Part shown: positions 17,949-26,609 of the stretch, piece after piece
Numbering within the stretch: the first letter of the stretch is position 1
Layout: each line of letters begins with the position of its first letter
NCBI GenBank assembly: GCA_030843315.1
Contig: JAUUPT010000005.1
Coordinates: 26,230 to 90,229, forward strand
Direction of reading: 5' to 3'
DNA: 64,000 nucleotides
Origin: Bacteroidaceae bacterium
GTDB lineage: Bacteria > Bacteroidota > Bacteroidia > Bacteroidales > Bacteroidaceae
Position numbers and translations under genes: made by a program
The notes under the pieces: generated by a model
Seen by the model: only the letters and a program-made list of their open reading frames with translations
Told to the model about the DNA's origin: nothing
Database searches by the model: none

Positions 17949-18719
17949 CTATTCGGTTTTAAGTACAGATATGATCTCATCCATAAACGTATCGAAACCG
18001 CACTCTTTAGTGAAGGTCGCATCGGGAGCGAACAGCGTACTCCGGTAAACGGGGCCGACCGTAGCGCACAAGTCTTTGGTGAAGTTGCTGCGCACGGGAA
18101 TGCGTGTTTTCAGGCAGTCCAACCCTAATAGAGAGAAGCCTTGTTGATAGATGTCATACAAGGTCGTGCGTTCCCTGCGGTCAACCATGTTCCAGAACAG
18201 ACACAGCCTTTTTAGGGAGGAGATACCGGTCTTTATCAGACGGTCATTAATGGTGGTTGCAAAGTTCAGTGTGCTTTCCAGCACAAGGCGGTCTGCCTTT
18301 ATAGGCACGAACAGATAATCGAGCGCACTGATTGCCGCGATTACCCCGTCGCTGCCCATTGTGCCGGGCAGGTCGAACAGTACAATATCATAGGGTATAT
18401 CCGCCTTTTCTTCAAATGCCCTTCAGTCCGCCATGCAATTGGCCGGAGTGCTTCCGATGACCGGATAAGCCTTTTTCTTCAACCGCCCGGCCTGCTCCAC
18501 CAGGAGGTTCTGATAAACGGGTGTGGTCTTCACCACTTCCATATCCCGTTTTTTCTGTTTGATGATTGAGTGCTGCGGATAGTCACAATCCACCACGGCT
18601 ACGTTCAACCCTTTCACATAGTGCAGTCATGATGCCGCATAAATGGTAAATGTTGATTTACCCACGCCGCCCTTCTGGGTAGCGAACGAAACGAATAATG
18701 TTTTCTTTCTCTTTTCCAT
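17949..18719 (-). CDS. traA: TraA, ParA-family ATPase of the ICE, with two in-frame TGA codons
   Basis: The 256-codon frame starts at 18719 and has the deviant Walker A motif KGGVGKST at about residues 16-23, a Walker A' region (VVDCDYPQHS) and Walker B IVLFDLPGTMG. It is thus a ParA/MinD-type ATPase. Codon 31 (18627-18629) is TGA in YAAS-TGA-LHYVKGLN. Codon 99 (18423-18425) is TGA in ANCMAD-TGA-RAFEEKAD. The second fits Trp well. At the first, aromatic residues (Tyr or Trp) occur in relatives as I recall them. One Trp remains TGG, and the stop is TAG. The octanucleotide array begins about 50 bases upstream of its start. Confidence 0.85.
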
Positions 18720-18770
18720 TGTTACTAATTTAAGTAAGTGAATAATCGGATTTATTGATAGTTAAGCAGA

Positions 18771-19162
18771 TATAAATCTGTCCACTTGTCCGTTTTGTTT
18801 AATAGCCGGAGAGCTATTTAGCTACAAAGCCATCTGTCTATTCAACTATATACTTACATAGCTATCTAATTACATAGCTATGTAGCTATTCATCTATGTA
18901 GCTATATAGCTATCCGGCTGTCTATATAAGTATCCGGCTAATAATCCATTTGCCCGTTCATCTATCCGAATATCTGTTTGTCTGAATATCCATCTGTTTG
19001 TCTATACATCTTTATATCTGTATAAGCGGATAAGCAGCCTTATGAATGCTTGTCTGAAAACATACTTAATCAAATGGCTGTTCAGATAGAAAACTGCCCG
19101 GATAGCTATTCGGATAACCGTCTTTTTATCTATCCGGATAAATAGCTGAATAACTATCCGGC
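18771..19162. repeat. 49-unit degenerate octanucleotide array (period 8 bp)
   Basis: From 18771 the sequence can be written as consecutive 8-base units with little loss of phase: tagctaca, tagctatc, tagctatg, tagctatt, tagctata, tatccggc, tatccgaa, tgtctgaa, tatccatc, tgtttgtc, tatacatc, tttatatc and so on, to 19162. The consensus is roughly T-[AG]-[GT]-C-[TC]-[AG]-T-[CTA]. The best-conserved part (about 18811-18938) is built on the palindrome TAGCTA. It is non-coding, since period 8 breaks any reading frame. It sits between the traA promoter side and the mob region, so a centromere-like or protein-loading site is plausible. Confidence 0.75.
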
Positions 19163-19220
19163 TGCAAATAAACCTCAAAAAGAGCATCCGTGAAGTATCT
19201 ATGATTTCAAAGTCATTTAT

Positions 19221-19235
19221 TGGCGGTTGTTGGCG
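19221..19235 (+). repeat. TGGCGGnnnTTGGCG motif, copy 2
   Basis: TGGCGG-TTG-TTGGCG preceded by TTTAT, upstream of the hairpin series before mobA. It is almost identical to the copy at 17029. Confidence 0.5.
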
Positions 19236-19298
19236 GCATACCGGATAATAACCATACCGAAAAAACTATCTACCTTTGTCGCCGGGAGAGCGCAGCCC

Positions 19299-19474
19299 GT
19301 TCTCGAAAGAGAACGTCCGACAAATCCTTCAGACCTATAATCCGGCCCAGCCGGATTTTAATATGCGTCAGCATATAGCGAGGTGTACTTTCAGCGGTTG
19401 AAAATATTTCCAACCGCTGAAAGTCTCGCCCGAAAGGTGTTTCGGGGGCAAAGGTTCTCCCAAGTCGAACCTTT
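19299..19474 (+). other. candidate origin of transfer (oriT): six consecutive inverted repeats before mobA
   Basis: Six perfect inverted repeats occur in 176 bases directly upstream of mobA: GTTCTC/GAGAAC (19299-19314, GAAA loop); AATCCGGC/GCCGGATT (19339-19357); ATATGC/GCATAT (19361-19376); TTTCAGCGGTTG/CAACCGCTGAAA (19389-19422, 12-bp arms); CCCGAAA/TTTCGGG (19429-19446, GGTG loop); AAAGGTTC/GAACCTTT (19450-19474). oriT sites of mobilisation systems usually lie next to the relaxosome genes and contain inverted repeats. The nick site cannot be assigned from sequence alone. Confidence 0.55.
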
Positions 19475-19489
19475 TAAAATTTTCATGTT

Positions 19490-19924
19490 ATGAAAGATGA
19501 AACAAGAATCCGTAACGCCGCAGGGCGTAAGGTGCTGGCAGACCCGCGCACGCACCGCTATTATCTCTGTCTCAACGACGAGGAAGACGAAAAGTTTATC
19601 TCCATGTTCGAGCAGTCGGGCATGAAGAACAAGGCCGAATTTATCTTCGCCCGTATCTTCGGTTGAGAGTTCAAGGTCGTGAAGATTGATAAGGAAGCGC
19701 AGGAGTATTACGCCCAATTAACCGCTTTCTATCAGCAGTTCCGAAGAATTGGAAACAACTACAACCAATGCGTAAAGACCATCCATACCATTTACGGAGA
19801 GAAGAAATCACTTGCGTTTCTCTACAAACTTGCCGAAGAAACCCGTAAACTGGAAGAAGTATGCAAGCAGGTTATCGAACTTACGAAGCGGTACGAAAAG
19901 GAGTATCTTACTAAAAAGGAATAA
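19490..19924 (+). CDS. mobA: MobA-like relaxosome accessory protein, with one in-frame TGA
   Basis: The 144-codon frame starts MKDETRIRNAAGRKVLAD and ends TAA at 19924. The N-terminus resembles the ribbon-helix-helix part of MobA-type proteins (YYLCLNDEEDEKFISMFEQSG). The C-terminal half is helical with the MobA-like QFRRIGNNYNQCVKTIHTIYG. Codon 59 (19664-19666) is TGA in FARIFG-TGA-EFKVVKID, just between the two halves. The frame is otherwise clean. It precedes the relaxase by 4 bases. MobA proteins bind oriT and help the relaxase. Under the standard code only the N-terminal 58 residues would be made. Confidence 0.8.
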
Positions 19925-19928
19925 TGTC

Positions 19929-21254
19929 ATGGTGCCGAATGTTACATCAGGCAGTTCATTTTACGGAGTGATAGCCTATAATAAAATAAAGGTGGACGAT
20001 GGTACGGCAAAGGTATTGTGACACCCCAGAATTGCAGCGGACACTTCAGGTAATGTTCCGATAGAAAACTGCGTGCAGGCTTTCGAGCCTTACATCGCAC
20101 TCAATTCGCACGTCAGGAAACCGGTTATTCATATCTCATTGAATCCTTCCCCGAAAGATATACTTTTGGAAGAGCAAATGACCGTATTGGCGCAGGAGTT
20201 CATGGAAAAGTTCGGTTACGGGAACCAGCCTTATATTGTCTGGCTGCACGAAGACATTAACCGCAAACACATGCACATCGTATCGGTACGCATCAACGGG
20301 CAGGGTGAAAAGATAGACCACAACCGGGAAGCTATCCGGGCACAGAACATCTGTCGTGAAATGGAAGTGAAGTACGGGCTTCATCCCACACTCGGAGAAC
20401 ATGGCGAGCGGGAACTGGTAAGTCTGCAAAAGGTGGACTATCCGAAAGGTGACGTGAAAATGCAGGTGAAGCATACCGCCCGCACCTTGTTGGAATGTTA
20501 CAATTTCCATTCGCTTGCCGAATACACCACCCTGCTGAATCTGTACAACGTAACCGCTTACGAGGTCAGGGGAAGCGTGGACGAAAAGGAATACCACGGC
20601 ATCATGTACGGAGCCTTGGACGATGACGGGCAGCAGGCGGGGACACCTTTCAAGTCCAGTAAGTTCGGCAAAGTATTCGGTTATGAAGCACTGCAAAAGA
20701 AATTCGCCGCATCCGTTGAAAAGGTAAAGAGGGACAATCTCGCCGAAAGGACAAGGCAGGAAATTATCAAAGCTATGCAGGACATCGGCACGAAAGAAGA
20801 TTTTGCCCATAGGCTGAAAGAGGCCGATATAGAGGTGATTTACCGTATCAATCCCGAAGGACGTCTGTATGGTATCACCTTCATAGACCACACCACCCGA
20901 ACGGTGTTCAACGGCTCGCGTTTGGGCAAAGCCTTTTCAGCCAATGTGTTCAACGAATTGTTCAACAACCCGGATGCAGACCGTGAACGGCTGATACCGC
21001 AACCGGAGCAGGAACCGTCCCGGCAGGAAAGGGAAACGGGAGCGGAAGAAAGGCAGGAAAGCGAGGAATACCGACAGCAGGAAAACCAAAGCCATCATCA
21101 GAGTGAATCATCAGGAAGTCTGATTGATACATCCGCACTCGGTGCCGTTGATATTTTCTCCGTACTTATGGAAGACGACCATACGCACGAGTACATTGAT
21201 CCGGCCTTCCGCTATGGGCGCAAGAAAAAGAAGAAGCGCAGGCGCAAGCTATAA
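19929..21254 (+). CDS. mobB: relaxase MobB (MobP-like), with one in-frame TGA
   Basis: The 441-codon frame starts at 19929 (MVPNVTSGSSFYGVIAYNK), a typical relaxase start. The catalytic histidine triad region HEDINRKHMHIV is at about residue 108, preceded by the VIHISLNPSPKD strand. The C-terminus is Glu/Gln/Arg-rich and ends in a Lys/Arg tail. Codon 31 (20019-20021) is TGA in GTAKVL-TGA-HPRIAADTSG. A Trp at this position is plausible but less certain than in traG or the helicase. The stop is TAA. The relaxase nicks oriT and pilots the strand. If the TGA stops translation, an internal start would lose the N-terminal tyrosine region. Confidence 0.85.
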
Positions 21255-21300
21255 TATAATAAGGTATAGAACAAGAAGTTTAATTTTAATAGTTACAATT

Positions 21301-23316
21301 ATGCAGAATGAAGATGATTTAAGAGGTCTTGCCAAAGTCACGGACTTTATGCGGGCCATCAGTTTTTTATTTTTGGCGATACACATCTATTGGTTTTGTT
21401 ACGGCTGGCTGCATGAAATGGGGTGAACGCATGGCATAGTGGACAGAATACTATCCAACTTCCAACGCACCACCGGACTGTTTTCTTCCCTGCTTTACAC
21501 AAAACTGTTCTGTGTCCTTTTCCTCGGTCTGTCCTGTATGGGTAACAAGGGAGTGAAGAAACATGAAATCACATGAAGGCGGATTATCATTGCGGCCATA
21601 TCAGGCACCCTGTTGTTTTTCTTCAACTGGTGGCTACTGTCCGTCAATGCTTCATCCGGTGTCTGTGCCGTGCTTTATACCACGACGCTGACCGGTGGCT
21701 TCTTCTGTCTGCTGGCATCCGGTTTGTGGATAAGCCGTCTGTTGAAGAACAATCTGTTGGAGGACGTTTTCAACCGGGAGAATGAATCTTTCATGCAGGA
21801 AACAAAACTCATGGAGAACGAGTATTCCGTCAACCTGCCGACTAAATTCTGGTATAAAGGCAAAGAATGGAAAGGCTGGATTAATGTGGTGAATCCGTTC
21901 CGGGCAAGCATGATTTTGGGTACACCGGGTAGCGGTAAGTCGTATGCCGTAGTCAACAATTATATAAAGCAGGCAATCGAGAAGTCCTATGCGCTTTATA
22001 TATACGATTTTAAGTTTGATGACCTGTCGGTTATCGCTTATAACCATCTAATTAAGTATAGACACCGCTATAAGATACCCCCTAAATTCTATGTGATAAA
22101 CTTCGATAATCCGAGAAAAAGCCATCGCTGTAATCCGTTGGCTCCGGAACTGATGACTGATATTTCGGACGCTTACGAGTCCAGTTATACAATCATGCTT
22201 AACTTAAATAAAAGTTGGGTGCAGAAGCAGGGAGACTTCTTCGTAGAGTCCCCAATTGTCTTATTTACAGCGATAATATGGTTCTTGAAGTTGTATGAAA
22301 ACGGTAAATACTGCACGTTCCCACATGCCATTGAATTGCTTAATAAAAGGTATGAAGACGTATTCACCATTCTGACAAGCTATCCTGATTTGGAGAACTA
22401 CCTTTCACCTTTTGTCGATGCATGGAAAGGGGGAGCTGCCGAGCAGTTGATGGGTCAGATTGCATCCGCCAAAATTCCGCTGTCAAGGCTGATAAGCCCG
22501 CAATTATATTGGGTAATGTCCGGCAGTGACTTTACACTGGATATTAATAATCCCAAAGAACCGAAAGTATTATGTGTGGGCAACAATCCCGATAGAATTT
22601 CCATCTATGGAGCAGCATTGGGACTCTATAATTCGAGAATCGTTAAACTGATAAATAAGAAGAAGCAGCTCAAAAGTTGTGTGATTATTGACGAGCTACC
22701 CACGATTTTCTTTAAAGGTCTGGATAATCTGATTGCCACGGCACGAAGCAACAAGGTGGCGGTCGTGTTAGGTTTTCAGGATTTCAGCCAGTTAAAGCGC
22801 GATTACGGAGACAAAGAGGCCGCTGTAATCATGTCAACTGTGGGTAATGTTTTCAGCGGTCAAGTGGTGGGTGAAACAGCCAAAACTTTGTCGGAAAGGT
22901 TCGGAAAAATCCTGCAAAAACGAGAGTCTATGAGCATCAACCGTAACGATACGTCCACTTCTATCAGCACGCAACTGGATAGTCTAATACCAGCCAGCAA
23001 AATCAGTACACTTTCGCAGGGGATGTTTGTCGGTGCCGTAACGGACAATTTCGGAGAAACGATAGACCAGAAGATTTTCCATGCGCAGATAGTAGTGGAT
23101 AATGATGCGGTACAGAAGGAAACGGCGGCTTATCAGCCCATTCCTGAAATCAGCAGCTTTCTGGACGAAGATGGTAATGATACAATGGAGCAGCAGATAC
23201 AAGCCAACTACCGGCAAATCAAGCAGGATATTGTGGAACTTGTAGAGAATGAGCTAATTCGTATTGAAAATGATCCTGCACTCAAACATCTATTAGGTGG
23301 TAATGAAGGTGAATAA
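21301..23316 (+). CDS. mobC: coupling ATPase MobC (VirD4/TraG type-IV coupling protein), with two in-frame TGA codons
   Basis: The 671-codon frame starts MQNEDDLRGLAKVTDFMRA and has N-terminal membrane helices (about residues 18-36, 60-80 and 95-150). A P-loop domain follows, with Walker A LGTPGSGKSYAVVNN (about residue 205) and Walker B SCVIIDELPTIFF (about residue 460). It is the coupling protein that feeds the relaxase-DNA complex to the channel. Codon 42 (21424-21426) is TGA in LHEMG-TGA-THGIVDRIL. Codon 92 (21574-21576) is TGA in KKHEIT-TGA-RRIIIAAISG. Both are at membrane borders where Trp is typical. About twelve further Trp codons are TGG. The stop is TAA. There are no frameshifts. 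Confidence 0.9.
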
Positions 23317-23345
23317 TAAAGTAGACTTCATAACAGTTTTGATCT

Positions 23346-23418
23346 AAAACAGCTTTTTACGGCAATTTTGGCAATTAAGTAAATTACACTTTTAATCTTG
23401 TCGTAAAAAAGCTGTTTT
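23346..23418. terminator. long bidirectional hairpin between mobC and the defence cargo
   Basis: AAAACAGCTTTTTACGGCAA at 23346 onward is nearly the reverse complement of the sequence ending in GCTGTTTT at 23418, with one mismatch and one extra base. The loop is AT-rich. With A/T runs on both arms it can terminate both the + strand mobC transcript and the convergent - strand cargo operon. Confidence 0.7.
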
Positions 23419-23442
23419 ATGAAAAAATAATATTTACTATTT

Positions 23443-24288
23443 TCAAAAAGGTAAAGAATCAATATGAAGTTTTTCTGTAATATTATCTACGAATTTATTA
23501 CAGATCTCTATCAAATCTTTTATTACAATTGCATCAACTTTTAATTTGTTACCTTGTTTATTATATCCGCTTCTATGTATAAGATGATTTCTTGTATTTT
23601 TAAAATGTTCTACCAGTTTATCATCTATTGGTATTTCTATATCAAAAGCAGACTTATATAATTTTCTCACCTTGTGTTCTAAATCACTATAGGGTATACT
23701 ATTTATTAAAGTTTTAGTCATTTCAATTTTTTGTTCCTGACTTTTATTTAGATGTTCTTCTTGTTCGAAAAGAGGGTGGCTATTTATTATTTTTTCAATA
23801 AACAAAGGATTTGCTTTTGTAAGATTAACTACAGTCAACCATAAAAAAGTTTCAAAATATGATATTACACTAATATAGATTTGCCTATGAAAAATTTCTA
23901 ATAGCAAAGGATTATCTATTTTAGTAGATAATAGAATCATAACTTTAGATATAGAATCTTTATAATATAAATAACTATTATATGTAGAGGACTCTAAGTC
24001 ATATTTGTATTCATCATAATCCTCTGAATATGAATTATCTAAATCCCACAAATCAATCCAAACTTGATTGTTGGAATCTAATCCTCTTATTTTGCACAAT
24101 ATATCTTTGGGCGAATTGCTATTGAATTTAATAATATAGCCATATAGGGTACCATCATGCCCTTCATCATCATAAATATCATAATTCGTATTTGATAGTT
24201 CATCAATGGTTATGCCTAACAAAGATGCTAATTTTAATTCTTGCTGTTCATTCTGTTTTTCTATTATATATTCATTTATTGTACTCAT
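23443..24288 (-). CDS. HEPN-domain protein, fourth gene of an ABC-three-component-like operon
   Basis: The 281-residue protein has an N-terminal domain with a DIYDDEGHDGTLYGYIIKF segment. The C-terminal half is all-helical and ends with the HEPN signature RNHLIH (R-N-x3-H, about residue 237) in the context NTRNHLIHRSGYNKQG. HEPN domains with this R-x4-H motif are often RNases in toxin and anti-phage systems. It starts 3 bases after the ATPase gene, is very AT-rich like the rest of the island, and is the last gene before the terminator. It ends with TGA, used here as a normal stop. Substrate unknown. It might instead be a non-catalytic sensor. Confidence 0.75.
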   Translation of the reverse strand: MSTINEYIIEKQNEQQELKLASLLGITIDELSNTNYDIYDDEGHDGTLYGYIIKFNSNSPKDILCKIRGLDSNNQVWIDLWDLDNSYSEDYDEYKYDLESSTYNSYLYYKDSISKVMILLSTKIDNPLLLEIFHRQIYISVISYFETFLWLTVVNLTKANPLFIEKIINSHPLFEQEEHLNKSQEQKIEMTKTLINSIPYSDLEHKVRKLYKSAFDIEIPIDDKLVEHFKNTRNHLIHRSGYNKQGNKLKVDAIVIKDLIEICNKFVDNITEKLHIDSLPF

Positions 24289-24291
24289 AGA

Positions 24292-26124
24292 TTATTTTCC
24301 TATATAAAAACCATTTCTGCCAACTTCACCTTTACCCACAAATTTTACAATGTGAATATTATTCATATATTCTTTGTTTTCTGGAATCTTATTGTCAAAC
24401 ATTATGAATTGATAATTCCATGTCTTCTCATTACAGTATCGAAAGAAAGCATTTAATATACTATTGTCAAGTTGGTCTTCTTTGCTTATTTCTTGATGTT
24501 TGTCATAATGAGCTGTTAATGGGGAGTCGATAACAAGCAGGCGAGAAAAAGGAATGCTTTTCTCATAACAATAATCTAATAAAGCAATCATTATTGCTGT
24601 AAATGAAACTGCTCGTTTACCTTTACCATATAGCTGTCTTCCCTTACCACTAAATACAAAATCAAAAGTAGGGTGATATTCAAATGATATGGTTTCCGTA
24701 TCTGGAAATTTCCAATCAAATAATATTTGTTTTACAATATCCATATAATCGGATGCAATATCAGTTCTATTTTCTGTTGGATGTATAGCTTTAGTATTTG
24801 CTAAGTTGTCTTTTAATTGGCTCAACTGAACTGACAATGCTTGTACATCATTCTGCAAGTTCTTTAATGTTGTTTTCTTTTCTATATTTATTTCAGCTTG
24901 TTCTAAACTTCCCTTCAATAGAGATAAGTCGGGTTCTATTTTATTTATCTTACCTGTTAGATTAGATAATTCATTTTTTATTTCTAATATTTTACTCTGA
25001 AGTGTTTTTATTTCATTCTCTTTTTCTATTATAAGATTGTCAATATCACTATATTTCGATTTGATAGAAATATATTCGTTTTGAATTGCCTTAAGAAAAT
25101 TTGAAGATTCAATATCTTCCACTATTTCTTTTGATATAAACTCTCCACATAGAGGGCATTTTACAAAACTTAATTCTTTATACAAATTTCTTCCTTCGTT
25201 TATAAATTCAAGTCTTTCTAAATCAATCTTATAATGATCTTTCAATAGCTTCATTCTTTCCAAAAATTCATTATTGAACATCAATTCAGAAGATAAATCT
25301 TCTAAGTTTGAACTTATTTCTTTTTTTTGTTTATATAATTGAGATAATGCAGATGAGGCTTTTTCTATTTCCATTTTATAATACTCCAATAATCTTGAAT
25401 CTTTAAAGTTTACATATGAAATATCGCCTATTTCTACAATTCTATTATTCTTCTTTTCTATTTCTTCTGTTACATAATCTATTTTCCCTTGAATTCTTGA
25501 TTTTCTGATCTTTAAATCTTCTTCAGGCATATATGAAGAGTCATCACGACCTGTCATTAAATATGATACAATATTGCGACATTTAGGATACAAAGCAGGA
25601 TTTATTTCTGTATAAAAAGGAGATTTTTCATTAAGTATCCTTGTTTCATCAATAAAAATTAAATGTCTTATTGTTGAGAAAGTTAATTTGTGAAGTTTGC
25701 TTGGATTAATCTTTATTTTTATATCAGAAATATCCAGCAATGATAACAAAAACGAAGAATAGCTATTTGATGACTGACTATTAATTTTGTATTCCTCACA
25801 TTTAATATTATTATCATAATATTCTACAATTGAACATGGCTTTACTTTTACCGAGGTTCCATTCAGCTTTCTGTATATAGTGTAAATTTCTTCTCCATAT
25901 GTATGAATCTCCATTAAAAAGTCTGTATAACCTTTTCCTTCCAATGGTATCTTAGGATTGCTGGATTTGCCCAATAAGAATTCTATAACAGAATAAAGAG
26001 AGGTTTTACCTGTATCAGAAGGTCCATAAATTACGTTACAACCTTTAACAAAATCAATTTGAGTGTCTTGAACCTGTTCTCCTTTTACCACAACACTCTT
26101 TATATAAAAACCTTTATTTGCCAT
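24292..26124 (-). CDS. SMC/Rad50-like ABC ATPase (DUF3732-like) of a defence system
   Basis: The 610-residue protein has Walker A YGPSDTGKTSLYS at about residues 33-45. Two long coiled-coil arms flank a zinc-hook-like CPLCGEFI motif near residue 320. The C-terminal lobe carries the signature-like region GKGKRAVSFTAIMIALLDYC and Walker B RLLVIDSPL near residue 530. This is the layout of the ATPase of ABC-three-component (ABC-3C) conflict systems. It probably senses or clamps DNA and controls the linked effectors. It follows the middle component by 2 bases. Confidence 0.85.
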   Translation of the reverse strand: MANKGFYIKSVVVKGEQVQDTQIDFVKGCNVIYGPSDTGKTSLYSVIEFLLGKSSNPKIPLEGKGYTDFLMEIHTYGEEIYTIYRKLNGTSVKVKPCSIVEYYDNNIKCEEYKINSQSSNSYSSFLLSLLDISDIKIKINPSKLHKLTFSTIRHLIFIDETRILNEKSPFYTEINPALYPKCRNIVSYLMTGRDDSSYMPEEDLKIRKSRIQGKIDYVTEEIEKKNNRIVEIGDISYVNFKDSRLLEYYKMEIEKASSALSQLYKQKKEISSNLEDLSSELMFNNEFLERMKLLKDHYKIDLERLEFINEGRNLYKELSFVKCPLCGEFISKEIVEDIESSNFLKAIQNEYISIKSKYSDIDNLIIEKENEIKTLQSKILEIKNELSNLTGKINKIEPDLSLLKGSLEQAEINIEKKTTLKNLQNDVQALSVQLSQLKDNLANTKAIHPTENRTDIASDYMDIVKQILFDWKFPDTETISFEYHPTFDFVFSGKGRQLYGKGKRAVSFTAIMIALLDYCYEKSIPFSRLLVIDSPLTAHYDKHQEISKEDQLDNSILNAFFRYCNEKTWNYQFIMFDNKIPENKEYMNNIHIVKFVGKGEVGRNGFYIGK

Positions 26125-26126
26125 TT

Positions 26127-26609
26127 TTATTGCATTAAAATTGATTCTTTAGTAAATTCATTTCCCCACTTACCAATATTACTTTCAATATATAGGTTCA
26201 GATCTCTATCAGAAAAATTCTCAAAATAATTACAAATCCAACGAGCTATATTATTAAGTTTATTATAATACTCACTTGTCATATATTGTACGAATATTTC
26301 CCCAGCTTTTGTTATCTGATATTCAAAATTGTCATTCTCGACATTCAATAAAATTAATTCTTTTGACAGTAAAATATTTAAAGCATCAGATATATTTTGA
26401 TGATTACTAATATAAATACTTGCCCTATATGGGATATCTGGATGAATGCTGGAAGGAGCATGCTCTATATCTCCAGAATGAATGACAAAATATTCATAAG
26501 CTACTAACCTGTCTCTTTCCATTGATTTTTTATAAACATTCATAATAACCAGTAATCGTAATGCGATTTCAAGATTACTATTTAGCAATTTTATTGTTTT
26601 ATTTTCCAT
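26127..26609 (-). CDS. ABC-three-component middle component-like protein
   Basis: The 160-residue protein has a winged-helix-like fold by pattern: helices at residues 10-70, then SDALNILLSKELILLNVEN and FEYQITKAGEIFVQYMTS, a typical wHTH wing. In ABC-3C systems a small wHTH protein links the ATPase to the effector. It overlaps the upstream effector gene by 19 bases and lies 2 bases before the ATPase gene, so the three are tightly coupled. Family assignment is by context and pattern, not by strong motif. Confidence 0.65.
   Translation of the reverse strand: MENKTIKLLNSNLEIALRLLVIMNVYKKSMERDRLVAYEYFVIHSGDIEHAPSSIHPDIPYRASIYISNHQNISDALNILLSKELILLNVENDNFEYQITKAGEIFVQYMTSEYYNKLNNIARWICNYFENFSDRDLNLYIESNIGKWGNEFTKESILMQ

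Noticed and set aside
18811..19162. CRISPR array
   Set aside because: The units are 8 bp, contiguous and degenerate. There are no spacers of constant length and no cas genes.
19490..19666. mobA as a short stand-alone ribbon-helix-helix protein ending at the TGA
   Set aside because: The frame after the TGA continues with MobA-like helical sequence without shift and ends 4 bases before mobB, so it is one gene.
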